The position numbers and the translations under genes were made by a program. A stretch of 64,000 nucleotides of DNA from Rana temporaria. Lineage: Eukaryota; Chordata; Amphibia; Anura; Ranidae. Under the pieces are notes generated by a model that was not told the DNA's origin, searched no databases, and was given only the letters and a program-made list of their open reading frames with translations. The stretch is taken from positions 151,675,142 through 151,739,141 of the forward strand of contig NC_053489.1 of NCBI RefSeq assembly GCF_905171775.1, given 5' to 3'. The number at the start of each line of letters is the position of its first letter. Positions within the stretch are counted from its first letter, which is position 1. Positions 1 through 12,034 of the stretch are shown in pieces.

Positions 1-231
1 ATGCGTCGACTTGATTCTGAGCATGCGCGGGTTTTTAACCGATGCTTTTGCATACTAACCATCGGTTTTGACCTATCGGTTAGGCGTCCATCGGTTCAAT
101 TTTAAAGCAAGTTCTAAATTTTTTGACCGAAGGTTAACTGACCGATGGGGCCCACACACGATCGGTTTGGACCAATGAAAAGGTCCTTCAGGCCGTTTTC
201 ATCGGTTTTGACCGACCGTGTGTATGCGGCC
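1..231. mobile_element. Family A MITE, cut by the window edge
   Basis: This is one half of a foldback element. It ends in a GTGTGTATGCGGCC terminus followed by TAA (232-234), and it opens with the family core (ATGCGTCGACTTGATTCTGA) that lies mid-element in complete copies. It aligns in reverse complement with 21198-21620. The other half lies left of base 1. The 3-bp TWA target duplication seen in complete copies suggests PIF/Harbinger, which is inference because no transposase is present. Confidence 0.8.
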
Positions 232-234
232 TAA

Positions 235-531
235 CTCATTGGCATCTTCATACATATATCAGTGTAATCCCTTTCTATGGATGAACCTCCCTCAGTGATA
301 TAGAGATTGTATAAATCTGGGCGTTGAGTACTTGTTTAAAACCTCTGGTAAATGGGCATTTAGCCTGGAGTTGTTTTCTGTCAATTGTACTTTAACTGGA
401 TTGTTTTTGTTCAGTGTATCCCCTTACATTTTAGGGTGGCACTGTGTGCAATATGACTTCCCTTTTCATTCTATATTGTTTGAATTCTGTCAGAGATCAT
501 TATAGTCATACACCCTATGTCCCAATTATAC
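235..531. other. Short unannotated spacer
   Basis: I see no ORF, repeat or RNA signature here. It is plain AT-rich sequence between two family A MITEs. Confidence 0.5.
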
Positions 532-534
532 TTA

Positions 535-931
535 AGCCGTGTACACACGATCGGTTTGTCCAATGAAAACAGGACTGTTTTCATCGGACAAACCGATCGT
601 GTGTGGGCCCCATCGTTTTTTTTCCATCAGTGGAACATGTTTTACATTTTTCCTATAGATAAAAAAACGATAGAAAAATCAGATTGTCTGTGTGGAACTC
701 CATCGGACGAAAATCCACATATGCTCAGAATCAAGTCGACGCATGCTCGGAAGCATTGAACTTCATTTTTTTCGGCTCGTCGTAGTGTTGTACGTCACCG
801 CGTTTTGGCACAATCGGATTTTTGACTGATGGTGTGTAGGCAAGACTGATGAAAGTCAGCTTCATCGGATATCCGACGAAAAAATCCATCGGATCAGATT
901 CCATCAGATATCCGATTGTGTGTACAGGGCT
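535..931. mobile_element. Family A MITE, complete, TTA duplication
   Basis: The element is 397 bp and flanked by TTA (532-534 and 932-934). The inverted ends AGCCGTGTACACACGATCGG and AGCCCTGTACACACAATCGG match at 18 of 20 positions. Each arm contains its own local palindrome (for example 557-598). The core at about 721-815 (CAGAATCAAGTCGACGCATG onward) is shared with the copies at 9400, 21198, 34831, 41938, 56423 and 58234. There is no coding capacity; short reading frames here are arm sequence. Confidence 0.88.
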
Positions 932-995
932 TTAGAGATTCAAAGTGCTACAGGGAGAGAGTGAATTTAGACCCCTCCCTGCAAAAAATTGTTCA

Positions 996-1060
<65 letters not shown>

Positions 1061-1062
1061 AC

Positions 1063-1138
<76 letters not shown>

Positions 1139-1139
1139 A
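996..1139 (+). repeat. (CTAT)n microsatellite
   Basis: About 36 tetranucleotide units, interrupted once near 1060 by an AACC step. It drifts into variant copies (ATGTCTCC, ATCTATACATC) to about 1165. It is translatable in several frames as a Tyr-Leu-Ser-Ile repeat, which has no coding meaning. Confidence 0.97.
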
Positions 1140-3681
1140 TGTCTCCATGTATCTATACATCTGTCTACCAATCCTGTCTCTCAGGTATTTTCCCAGCACT
1201 GATAGCAAACAGAGGGTCCAGATGTTCTATTTAAATGTAGTGATACACCCCTCAATAAAATGCCTATATAGTGAAAATATTAAACAAATCACCAATCAAA
1301 ACCTGCAGTTTTTTTGCTCCAGACTAGTAAAGGAAAGCAGACATCTAATGGTCAATTCTTTTTTTAAATCATTCCCTGTGTTTACTACTGTCTGCTTATG
1401 AAATCCTTGTCTTTTTTCTCCAATACTCGTGGCATCCCAGGCAATTATCTGAAAAACGTCTACTTAATACAACAATTTACTTCAAGTTGAAGGCATTTTT
1501 GATTTTTCTTTAAAACAGAACCTAATTGCAAGATTACTCTTTAATATTAGTGATCAGATGCTTTGTGACCACTGATCAATACTAAAACTTCTCTTATGTT
1601 TGATGCATCCCAATGAAGAAAGCCATAAAGAATGTCTATAATCATATATTTCTTCAGTGTCCTTTGGGAGGCAACCTTTGAAACACTCAGACTTCTTAAG
1701 TGTCCTTCAAAACAGAGCTGTGTTCACTAAAGGCATTACAATTTAGTGAGACAAATTAGACTAAACTTTTTATCTCTGCAGTTTTGCACATGCACTGATT
1801 AAACCAGTATTTCTTCCAAAGATCGCTGGAGAAGATAAATGAACCAGGACAGCAATTAGAGTAAGGAAAAAGTAAAGATTGTCTGACATGATTTAAGTTT
1901 ACTGCTTAGGCACTTTGTCATTTTGTCTCTATAATCTCTATCAGAATTGACTAAAACAGTAAGCATAAATCATTATACTAATTTATTTTATCACACTGTG
2001 GTCCAGGGGAAGAATAATTCTTTTTTTTTTTCCTGAAGACCCAAGGGAATGATGAAGCCATGCTGAACTTTATTTTTTTTTTCTCCTTGGGATCAATAAT
2101 TAGTTTCCGTATCTCTTCAAAACCATATTTTCATGCAGCCAAGCAGAATTCCTGTAGCATACTTCAAACATCAGAGGGTAGCTGAAGACAATGTGGTATT
2201 AAGTGTAAAAATGCTTATTGATAATTATAGCTTGTGTCCATACCTCTCTATGTATTAATATAAATATGTATTATAAATATGTATTATTAAGGATTAAAAG
2301 CTGGCTATTCAGACCTGAACAGCAAGCTTTAAAAAAAAGAAAGCCTCTAACACATGTCAATTTAGGATTATTTATTTAACCAGTGTCCAGAGCAATAACC
2401 GACCAATAACCAATAACCAATAATCAAAGATGTCAACCAGATTTCAGTTAACTATTGCCAAAGCAGTAAACAACTGCAGCTTTTTCTGCAGCTTTAAACC
2501 CCTGTGGCCATCATGAGGTTGGAGGCCATGGAAACAGTGCAGGACCCCCCCCCCCCCCCTTCTCATCTCTGAATAAGTAGATTTTGGTCATATATGGATT
2601 TAGAAACGGTAGAATAGTATATTGAACTTTTAATGCTCTCTTGCTGACCCAGAAATAGAGATCCAAGTCAGGCAGACATTATACTACCAAACTCCAAGTT
2701 CACAGTCTTACCTTTACTTTAATGTTACAGCAGTAAAGAAGTGCACGATGGAGAGATTTGCCTCATTTCATTTTGGATTTATTTGTAAAGATAATACATT
2801 TGTTTTGTCATATTCACTATGTTAGGATGATTCATTTTCTGAATTTGTTTTGTATATTTAGATTTGTATTCATTTTGTATATTTTTTTATTTATTTTTTT
2901 CAAATCGATTTGAAAATCAGATTTCGGAAGATGACTATATTCATTCTATTCTATTCTTTTTTTTCTGTTCTATTCTATTCTATAAAGGAGCTTCAGTAGG
3001 AATCATCATCTTATATCACTTTTATACCTTACTGTATTTATTGAAATATGTTTCCATTTTGAATTAAAATACATTTTCGTAACCAAATTAATTTTCAAAT
3101 TCAAATACATTTTTTTGTTAGAATTTATTTTGGATTCATTGAAATTCTTTACTATTGTGATTTGGAAATTCTGAACATCCAAATCTTCAAATAATAAAAC
3201 TTGTATCCAAATTTTGATTTGTAATGAAACAAACTGCACACAGCAGTTGTTTGGGTGTCTAAATATGATTTTGCAGGACACCCGTGCTGAAGGGTGTGGC
3301 AATTACTCAGCTATGCCAACATAGGGCATTGCAAAGGGAAGGAAAGAAGCTGAATTTTCACTGATGTATTTTAAAGCATTTACAACTAAAATCAGTCATA
3401 GCACATAACATTTGGAAGGTGTAGGACAATAAAGAGATAATATTTCATTTAGACTTTAATGTGATGGGTGGTCAATCTAATAATAAAGATGCTCAATTGT
3501 GGAAATGTACAGTATATCAATAAAATTGACATTAGAAAAAATAAAATGTTATCAAGAATAAGAAAAAATATAATCACAATACGTGAAACGTAACTAAAAC
3601 CGAACCAAATGTATTTTAATATGGCACACTGACTTTTTTGCAGAGAATCAAAAAATGTAAGTTTGATTAAATGATAGATAC
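1140..3681. other. AT-rich non-coding stretch
   Basis: I see no gene or clear transposon. It contains a C15 run at 2545-2559. At 2830-3230 it holds very AT-rich sequence built from repeated ATTTTGTAT and AATTCAAAT-like words, probably an old degenerate repeat. A few T-runs occur near 2020-2080. Confidence 0.5.
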
Positions 3682-3684
3682 ATA

Positions 3685-4393
3685 TAGCCGGATTCATAGA
3701 GACTTACGACGGCGTATCAGTAGATACGCCGTCGTAAGTCCGAATGCGAGCCGTCGTATATTTAAGCATATTCTGGAAACCAGATACATTTAAATTTGGC
3801 CAAGATACGACCGACGTAAGTCTCCTACGCTGTCGTATCTTATGTGCATATTTACGCTGGCCGCTAGGGGCGTGTACGTGGATTTACGCATCGAATATGT
3901 CAATGAGCAAGATACGCCGATTCACGAACGTACGTACGCCCGTCGCAGTAAGATATGCCGTTTTCGTAAGACATACGCCGGCGTAAAGATAAACCACCAA
4001 AAAGATGGCGCAGCCCATGGAAGGTATGGACGATGGAACAGGCGTCGTATTTTACATCGTTTGCGTAAGCGTACGTGAATGGGGATGGGTGTAGGTGATG
4101 TTCACGTCGAAAGCAATGAGTATTTGCAACGTGATTCTGAGCAAGCGCACGCATGCTCCGTACCAACGGCCCTCATTTACATGGGGTCACGGGTACTTTA
4201 CATGGAGCACGCCCACTACCTGCCTATTTTGAACTGGGTGGGGTTACGCCGGGCCATTTGCGCTACGCTGACGTAACTTAGGGAGCAAGTGCTTTGTGAA
4301 TACTGGCCTTGCCTCTTTATTTTACGTCGGCGTAGCTCAAATGAGCTGCGCTACGCCAGCTTAAACATACGCCGATGTATGTGAATCTGGCTA
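3685..4393. mobile_element. Family B MITE (GATTCA ends), ATA duplication
   Basis: This 709-bp element has ends TAGCCGGATTCA and TGAATCTGGCTA, which are reverse complements except at one position. It is flanked by ATA at 3682-3684 and 4394-4396. Just inside the left end is a long palindrome, ACTTACGACGGCGTATC against GATACGCCGTCGTAAGT. The interior is unusually CpG-rich. It is most similar to 59606-60357, sharing GATACGCCGATTCACGAACG. The superfamily is unknown. Confidence 0.82.
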
Positions 4394-4396
4394 ATA

Positions 4397-5904
4397 CAGT
4401 ATAAATTCAGTTATTTAAAGGGTAACTCCACTTTCGACCTAGAAAACTAGAACTTTTAAAGACATTTTGTTGTCTACAGTTTTCTATAAGTGATACCTTT
4501 CATGTTTGCTGTTCATAGAAACTCCTTCTGACTCCAGACCTGAGAAAGACTTTCCACCAGAATCTTATCTGCCTCCTGGTCCACTAGGGCAAAAAGGTCA
4601 GCCAAAATCACATGTAGAGCTGCTGGCCAGTCCCCTACCTTGTCCAATAATATACATGGATTGTCAGTATTTCTATGGCTAATAATTTTAGCACTATGCA
4701 TTACTAGTGTATTCATTGTTTATTTTCTCCCTCCAGGCTGTAATCATTGCTACCTAGTACCCATGGTTTGCTGAGAATATGATGCTTACTATAATTTTGC
4801 CTTCCTGATATATTCTTGCACCAGTATAATATCTGTCTGGTGTTGCAGGATCACTGTTAATTCTTCAGAATGCATCACTGGACAAGGCAAAAGAATATAA
4901 GGGTTAGTGGCCCATTCTTGAGGTTAATAGGTGCTATGGAATAATATTTCAGGAAAGGAAAGTTATTGCTGATATCATATGACAATTATCCATCTTCTGT
5001 AAAAAACTAAAATGTGCAAAATACACAATAGATTTCCTTTAAAGCAGAGCTGACGCCAAAAGCTATACGCAAAGTTGAAATGTCAAATAATTTTAATTTC
5101 TGTTCATCCAGCCCTGAGATTCACATAGACTTGCCAAATAACAGAGTGAAGTTGATGACCTTACTTTTCTCTACAACAGTTTTTCAACACAGCCATGTTA
5201 TCTCCCTGCCCTCAACCTATGATTGGACATTGAAAAAGAAGCAGCAGACCAATGAGGTCAAATTCTCCATGATTACCCTCCTGACAGCATGTCCCTTGTC
5301 AGCACATAGGACACCTGACTGACTCCTACTGCTGGCTCTCCCTATCCTAGTCTACGTTCTACTGTACAACAGACTACAAAAGCTAATATCAAGTCAAATT
5401 TAGGAACTTAAGATAGTTGTACTTAAAGTGGATGTAAACCCTCCATACACCCAGAGAAGTGAACAGCCTCAGATGATACACAGAGATGAACCAAATCTCC
5501 CTTACATGTATATCTACTGTCTTCACATTTATATACTGTTTAGAAAGTTAACATCGTGTTGGGAAATTTTCTCTTCCTGGTTAATACAGAGTGTGATGTC
5601 TGGGCATACAGCTAAGATGACTAAAATTGCTGATTGGAGGAAAGGCACATCTCATCATAGACAGAGACTCTCAGAGGTGTTTTGTAATAGGGCCAGCTCC
5701 ATGTTAATCTATTTTAGCAACCTCCCTCGACAGAAATTTCAGGCTGCTTTTATCTGATGTGTCCGAGAATTTGTCAGGAGTTATCAGGCTGATATCAGAG
5801 AGAGCTAAGGGAGCTAAGAGCGAAGAGAGATAACAAAATACTGCAGATATATGTGCCCAGCTCAAATTTCATGAATCTTAATTGCAAAAATGCATCTAAA
5901 GCTC
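4397..5904. other. Non-coding, with possible TTAA-element left ends
   Basis: TTAA at 4415 and 5423 is followed by AAGGGTAACTCCACTTTC-like and AGTGGATGTAAACCC words. These look like left ends of TTAA-flanked amphibian elements, but I could not pair either with a right end. The rest is ordinary AT-rich sequence with no supported ORF. Confidence 0.4.
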
Positions 5905-6341
5905 TTAATGGGGTGTTCCGGGCAAAAAGAAAATGGAAAGCCAGCAGCTACAAATACTGCAGCTGCTGTCTTTTAATAAATGGAGACTTACCTGTCCTGG
6001 TGTCCCTCGATGTCGGCACCGCAGCTGATGTTTCCCATCAGCTGTCGGGTGCTGCCGTCGCCATTGCGTGTAAGGGAACCTGGCAGTGTAGCCTTTTGGC
6101 TTCACGCCGGGAACCCTACTGCGCATGCGCGAGGCCTGCTCCTCTCTCCTATTAGCCCAGCGGCCAGGGGAGGAGGAGGAAAAAGCCCCACGGTGACATC
6201 ACGGTCGCGGTCGGACTTCCGAAAGTTGGGAAGGATACCTGTCAAGTATCCTCTGCCCCCGAAAGGTGCCAATTGTGGCACCGGAGGGGGGGAGGAATCC
6301 GATGAGCGGAAGTTCTACTTTAGGGTGGAACTCCACTTTAA
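5905..6341. mobile_element. TTAA-flanked non-autonomous element
   Basis: It lies between TTAA at 5905-5908 and 6338-6341. The right end reads TTTAGGGTGGAACTCCACTTTAA; the left end, TTAATGGGGTGTTCCGGGCA, is a diverged inverse of it. The interior is GC- and CpG-rich, with a TGCGCATGCGCG site at 6120-6131. TTAA duplications are typical of piggyBac and Kolobok, and the ends resemble the amphibian T2 type. The family assignment is inference. Confidence 0.65.
6120..6131. promoter_or_regulatory. Sequence matching the NRF1 consensus
   Basis: TGCGCATGCGCG fits YGCGCAYGCGCR exactly. It lies inside a CpG-rich TTAA-flanked element and not near any supported gene, so a function is not implied. Confidence 0.35.
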
Positions 6342-7179
6342 TAGAGCATAATCATAGTAATTGGTTTTCTTCCATCTAAAGTTTGCCTCTAAGGTCAAAA
6401 TAAATATTAGATTGGTGTTTGTTTGCTGTAAAAGTATACTTTTATATAATTGTAATCTCTATCAAAAGCTGCTTTGAAAATACTGCACAGTTCTTCTATA
6501 TTTCATGCACATGTATTTTCCCTTTCTTCTTCTAGTTAGAGTACAAGGCACATAATACCAAGAAACATTAGTTTTTGTACAATTGAAGTTAAACTGATAA
6601 ATTAGATCTAACGCATTGAAAAGGAGTAGGAGTCAATTGCCAGGGGAGTCATTTGACTACTTTGAAGACCCCGCTAACTTAATTGGTGCTAGTTTGGGGG
6701 CTGAAGGAAACATTTAAGTCTGTAGCAGCAGGACACCCTAGTGCTAGCGGATGGTGGAGACAAGTATTCCATCTGACAAGGGAAGTCATCTATAGATTTT
6801 TGTGTCTATTGTTTCCACGTATTTGTGTGTGCGCTTTACTCAGTCAATCAAATATAATTGACACCGCTGGGTTCTGTTGTTTGGAACCTGACAAGAGCTA
6901 AAACAAAAGGAAAAAATGTGCAAGTATATCTCTTTACTGAAAGACTGTGGACATATTTTCTACTACTTACAGTATATGATGCGTCCTGTCCAATTGTATT
7001 AATTGGTGTAGGGAAACACAATTACAGTGCTTAGTTTAACTTTACTAAACATTAAAAAAATATATAAGTTAAAATAAAGTAAAAGCATAAAGCAAGCAAA
7101 TACAATTTTCTTGCATTTTTAAAGGACAAGTCTGTGTTTAAGCTCTGAATAGAAATCACCACTGTAAACTTACAAAATG
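6342..7179. other. Non-coding AT-rich spacer
   Basis: No repeat with recognisable ends and no coding signal seen. Confidence 0.45.
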
Positions 7180-7561
7180 TTAAAGTATAACTAAAGACAA
7201 AACTTTTTTTATGTGGATAGTGGGGGTAGGGATTAGAAAACCTGTCAGGTTTTTTATTATTCTCTGTGCCCCCATTAAGGAGATTCACCCTCTCCATTTG
7301 TCCCATTTACTTTTATAACCAAGGGTGAAAGTGACAGAAAATCACAAATTTTGAGTTGTCATCAGAACAGGATTAGTGGGAAAATCTTCCAACAGGGATA
7401 CTAATTCTGGTGACCCTGGTGATAACCAGGTGTTTCCCTTGCTTCCTCGTGTGATTTTGAGATATACAGTGAAGGGAAATCTCCCCAATGACAAGCAAAT
7501 GTCAAAAAACTCCTTACTTATCAAAAATGTAAAAAAGTGTTGGCTTTGAGTTTTACTTTAA
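7180..7561. mobile_element. TTAA-flanked element
   Basis: TTAA occurs at 7180-7183 and 7558-7561. The inverted ends TTAAAGTATAACTAAAGAC and TTAAAGTAAAACTCAAAGCC are similar. The interior words CTGTGCCCCCATTAAGGAGA and CTGGTGACCCTGGTGA recur in relics at 36574-36790 and 46370-46700, which defines a family with at least three representatives here. Confidence 0.7.
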
Positions 7562-7924
7562 GTTACTTGCACTGACTTTTCTCTTTTTGACTGTGAAGGG
7601 TAGTGATGCCTGCCCTGAATGGGAGTTGCATTGTTTCAAACAGTTAACAACAATATTAAAATTAAAACAAATCTAAAACAGGTACAAGTGTGTAACTTTT
7701 CTCTCTACATATTCATGACCAAATTTTGTGTATTTCCCCAAGTTCACTTTTAAATATTGCATTTTATTTCACAATACAAAGTAGAAGTGTTACATTCTTG
7801 CTAGGTTTTTAGGATCTTCAGTTTTATGTAGGATTCCACGGGAAGGCAAGTCAAGTAGAGGTGTTATATAAGGTACTTTTTTTTTCTAATATTTTTTGTT
7901 TCCTTTTTTTCCTAGTCCTTTTAT

Positions 7925-7944
7925 GGGGGGGGGGGGGGGGGGGG
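7925..7944 (+). repeat. G20 homopolymer
   Basis: An uninterrupted run of 20 G, 18 bases before the TTAA that starts the next element. Its length is likely unreliable in any assembly. Confidence 0.95.
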
Positions 7945-7961
7945 TTGGTGTAAGAGCCTAC

Positions 7962-8419
7962 TTAAAGAGCGGGGTTCCAACCACAATTAGCATCTTTTAA
8001 ATGTATGTCCTTTCATAATGCGTTTTTTTTTATATAAATCCGGTCACTTACTATTTTACAATCCGCCGCCGCTCCGCATAGTTATTCTAAAAAGATAGTT
8101 TATAAAACTATGTCCACACCTTTGTCATTTTGCTTGTGGGCATTGTGAAGCCCACAAGCACTTACTTCCTGGAAGTCTTGGATGGGGAGTGATAATTGGG
8201 TAGTGCACTGCATCCTGGGAAATGATGACACACATTTCCCAGGAGCATTAGAGGGAGATGATGTCAGAATCCTAGGTGATTCCAAAGGCAGATTTCATGG
8301 GACCGCATAGCAACAGGCATTTCCAGATGAGTAAAAACATTTTTTTTTCCTTTTTTTCTTTTTTAGGTCTAATGAGCACAATAATGAAAAAACAATTTGG
8401 GATGGAAACTCCACTTTAA
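7962..8419. mobile_element. TTAA-flanked element
   Basis: TTAA is at 7962-7965 and 8416-8419. The ends TTAAAGAGCGGGGTTCCAAC and TTAAAGTGGAGTTTCCATCC are similar. The interior has two short stem-loops, GCTTGTGGGC/GCCCACAAGC at 8130-8160 and a GGGAAATG/CATTTCCC pair at 8217-8243. No ORF. Confidence 0.75.
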
Positions 8420-9296
8420 TATCAGAAAATTGTGTTTTGATACAAGATCAGCTATAAGCTATGAAGAAGAGATTCAGAGCAGCCTTTCTCACCCTCATTA
8501 GGGTCAAGGAACCCTCAAAATAACATTATAGTTTTAAGGAACCCTTGTTAATATTTACAGCTTACTGTATGTTAGTGTGATGATCACTTGGAAGAATGCA
8601 CCCTAAATATTTGGTCTTTGGAAACATTTCCCCCTTACAGATATTGTAAAAAGATCTTTGTTGTTAGTAGTTAATTATCTGAGAAGCAAAAATTGCTCAT
8701 TGCTCAAAGAACCTCAAGCCACCGCTGGAGGAACCCTATGGTTTCATGAAATCCTGGTTGGGAAAGGACAGTTTAGAGGCTTGCGGGAAGGAGAATGTAT
8801 GTGTAAAGTTCACATGTTCCAAGTCCAAGTTAGTTTCCAAAAGAAGTAAGGACTGTACACTTAACAAAGTTAAGTGTATATAAACCTTTCTAAGTTAATG
8901 TTTATAAATTATGCAAACTTGTGTTCACTTTGTAAACCAAGTCATATGTCAGGCAAAAGAAACAAGATTTTTCTCTAGCACACGGTTGGGTATCCAGAGT
9001 GAGGACCGTTTCATCGTATTTACTAACATTCCCTTTGTTAGGTGTATAACCTCTTCGCTTTCAGTAAATCACCCTCATTGTCTGTGAAGTTTATGAAATT
9101 ATCAGTGACCCCAAAGGTGCACAGAATCCATTGATGTTGTAATCAGAGAAAAATAGTGTAGTCCAGGGACCTTCAGTCAGAGGCGGCTCTTTAATTTGGT
9201 AAAGTAGGCGGTCGTCTAAGACCTCGCACTCACAGGGGCCTCGTGGCAGCCTAATTTGCCTAAAGCATTACCCCAGTTTTGAGGGACAGGGGGCCT
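8420..9296. other. Non-coding; possible dispersed repeat at 8477-8780
   Basis: The stretch beginning CAGCCTTTCTCACCCTCA and containing repeated GGAACCCT words resembles a dispersed frog repeat; a TTTCTCAACC-type relative is at 35289. The ends are not resolvable from one window. The remainder shows nothing. Confidence 0.35.
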
Positions 9297-10505
9297 TGAA
9301 CTCCCTAGCGGTATGATTATGTCAGATTGATGAATCTCAGAGCGGTACATTGTTTTGCATAGAAATTTGGCATTTTATATTGTAGGTCTGTAACTCTTAG
9401 GCCGCGTACACACTGTCATTCCAAACCGATGAGAATGGTCCGACGGGCCATTTCCATCGGTTCACCGCTGAAGTGGCCTGGTGGTCTGATGTGCGTACAC
9501 ACCATCGTTCCAAAAACTGATTGGGTCAGAACGCGGTGACGTCAAACACACGACGTGCTGAATAAAACGAAGTTCAATGCTTCCAAGCATGCGTCGACTT
9601 GATTCTGAGCATGCGCGGGTTTTGAACTGATGCTTTCTGTACTAACCATCGGTTTGGACCGATCGGGCAGCGGTCCATTGGTTCGATTTTAAAGCATGTT
9701 TTAAAATTTTGGACCGAAGGAAAACAGACCGATGGGCTATACACACGGTCCGTTTGGACCGATGAAACTGAACCTCGGTCCATTCCCATCGGTTTTGTCC
9801 GAACGTGTGTACGCGGCCTTAGGAATAACTCACTTAAATCTGTCCAAACAAGAGGCCGGTAGACATCCCCGGTATGATAAAGTTTAAAAACACGAAATCA
9901 TAAAATATAATATAATAAATAACTATAAATAATTATAAAAAATAATAATATAATAATAATAAAAATAATTTTCCCCACGAAGCTCAATTCTGCAAGTGAT
10001 TCTAATTTACTATCTCTGTTTTCTAGCTGGTCTAAAACTGCTTTTGACGTAAAGGGACACTTTTTGGTTGCCATGGACATTCTTAAATTTCCAGGCAGAA
10101 AAAAACAGTATATATAATATAAAACTGCAGGCAGGGCACTGTACAAAGCACTGGGGACAAAACTGATGTGAAATTATTTTATATAGTACAGATTACAGAT
10201 TACATTACAGATTACAGAATACTTACAGATTACAGTGTGTTATGTTTTTTGTACTTATTTAATTTGCCACCGGCCTCCGCCCCATGCGTCATGATGCTCA
10301 CAATGAACAGAGCCTGGAACAGTAATGAATCGGGAGAAGGATCCGGCGGAGGACACAGCGGGGGAACATTGCAGGATCCTGGGGACAAGGTAAGTAATCT
10401 GTACCAGGATTCTGCAATCCAATCCCGAGTGTGGCTCGGGGTTACCGCTAATGGTAATGAAAATTAACCCAGAGTCACACTCGGGAATACTATCAGGGAG
10501 GTTAA
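9297..10505. mobile_element. Inverted-end repeat split by a family A MITE
   Basis: The left end AACTCCCTAGCGGTATGATT and the right end (reverse complement AACCTCCCTGATAGTATTCC) form imperfect inverted termini. The family A insertion at 9400-9818 splits it. Excluding that insert and its duplicated TTA, the host element is about 0.79 kb. The interior holds an AT-rich patch (9900-9970) and a CGAGTGTGGCTCGGG/CCCAGAGTCACACTCGG stem near 10424-10482. Superfamily not determined. Confidence 0.55.
9400..9818. mobile_element. Family A MITE, TTA duplication
   Basis: A 419-bp element with ends GGCCGCGTACACAC and GTGTGTACGCGGCC, perfect inverse over 14 bp, and TTA at 9397-9399 and 9819-9821. The conserved core occurs in reverse orientation (GCATGCGTCGACTTGATTCT at 9588-9607). 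It is inserted in the 9.3-10.5 kb repeat. Confidence 0.92.
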
Positions 10506-11019
10506 CGCTGCTGTGCTCAGGCAGCGTTAAAAACCTTGTCTCACTATGACTGGGCCCTGTTGTTATGCCACTGCAGAGGGGGCCCCAAGCCGTAAACAGT
10601 AGAAATGTGACAGTTAAAACTACTCTTGTCTCTGAGCTTCTTCTACCCTCATGCCCCCCATGTGCACCTTACCAGCAGACCAACCACCACTATCAGGCCT
10701 GTGTCGAGCTCAGTCAATTACTGATCACCCAGCTCCAGAACTGCACGTGCGTATGCAGAGTTCTGGAGCCAGCTGATTTGTAATCGCCTGAGTTTGTTTC
10801 CGGCTCGTCTGGGATTTAGCTTGGGCAGGGATTGCCTTGAGTGGGGGACGGTTGACAGGCCACTGGTCAAGTGTGCAGTGACATCTTGGTGCTTGGCGCC
10901 TTTCCAGAAAATTTAAAAGCATCTGCAAGGAGGGAGCAAGGGGGAGAGAAGGACCAAAGCCTGCAGGTAATTACAGTTTAGTGTGTGACATAGTCAACCA
11001 GTCACTCTATTGGGGTTAA
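10506..11019. other. Non-coding spacer
   Basis: A small palindrome, TTAACGCTGCTGTGCTCAG/GCAGCGTTAA, sits at about 10503-10530, and a diverged twin is at 11760-11787. Nothing else is supported. Confidence 0.4.
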
Positions 11020-11560
11020 CAGATATAAGGGGCAAATGCAGACCCTAATGTAAGGGGGGGACACTGATATAAAGGTCCCTCCTTATATCAGTGTCCTCAC
11101 TCCCCTCTTACATCAGTGAACCCCTTTACCTTAGTGTATTCACTCTGCAGACTCTGGTGTAAAGAGGAACTCAGTGGACCCTGATGTAAAGGGGAATGTT
11201 ATGGACTGGTCACCAGAGCCCCCCTTACATCAAAGTTTGCAGAATTCCCGCTTGCATCAGAGTTAGCAGAGTTACAGTGCAAGGAGAACTGTGTAGACTC
11301 TGAGGTAAGGGGGAACTCTGCAAATGCTGATGTAAGGGGGGTTCTGGTGACCAGAGAACCTCTTACACCAGAGTTCCCCTTTACATCAGAGCCCACAACA
11401 TTCCCCTTTACATCAAGGTCTGCAGAGTACTCCCTTACATCAGGGTCCACAGAGTTCCTGCTTTCACTGTAAGGCAATACCTGCAGACTCTGATGTACAG
11501 TATAGGGGAACTCTGATGTAAAGTTTGCTCTGGAAATACTGGGAACTCTGAAGTAAGGGG
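11020..11560. repeat. Degenerate minisatellite in both orientations
   Basis: Units like GATGTAAGGGGAACTCTG and their reverse complement CAGAGTTCCCCTTACATC alternate irregularly along about 540 bp. The unit is roughly 18-45 bp and poorly conserved. The mixture of orientations gives many potential stem-loops. No gene. Confidence 0.75.
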
Positions 11561-12030
11561 GGGATTATAATGTGAGGGCAGGAAGGGGGCTTGCTGCAGA
11601 ACACATAAAGGGTCCCAACCATAAAAAAAGGCCCCACAATGGGAGTAAAGTACCCCAGGCTTAGGTCGGGGGGCCCTTCATGTTTTTTTTGCAACGGGGC
11701 TCTGAATGTTCTAGTTATGCCTCTGCAACATGACTTTATTTAAGAGGTGACAGCACACCTTAACGCTGCTGTGCACAGGCAGTGTTAAGAGCCCTTTTAC
11801 ACTCACCTCTCACGTGACCTAAGACTTCTGGAGCTTTGGAGCTTATTTTTCCCATTATGGGCGTGAGTAGGGCCTCATGTCTAAGTTTTGCTTAAGGCCT
11901 CACAAAGCCTAGAGCCGCTTTAGCAGCTAAAACTCATTCTGTGAGGAGACGATATTTATGTTTTTACTTCTGAAAACTAGCACGCTTATTTTTGGTGCTG
12001 GAGTTTGGCACCACAAATTTATGCACTAAA
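11561..12030. other. Non-coding spacer
   Basis: No supported feature apart from the CTGCTGTGCACAGGCAG palindrome near 11766-11782. Confidence 0.4.
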
Positions 12031-12034
12031 AGTG

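Noticed and set aside
916..1401. 161-codon frame over the CTAT repeat
   Set aside because: It is mostly the Tyr-Leu-Ser-Ile translation of the microsatellite, with several overlapping frames equally open and no conserved flank.
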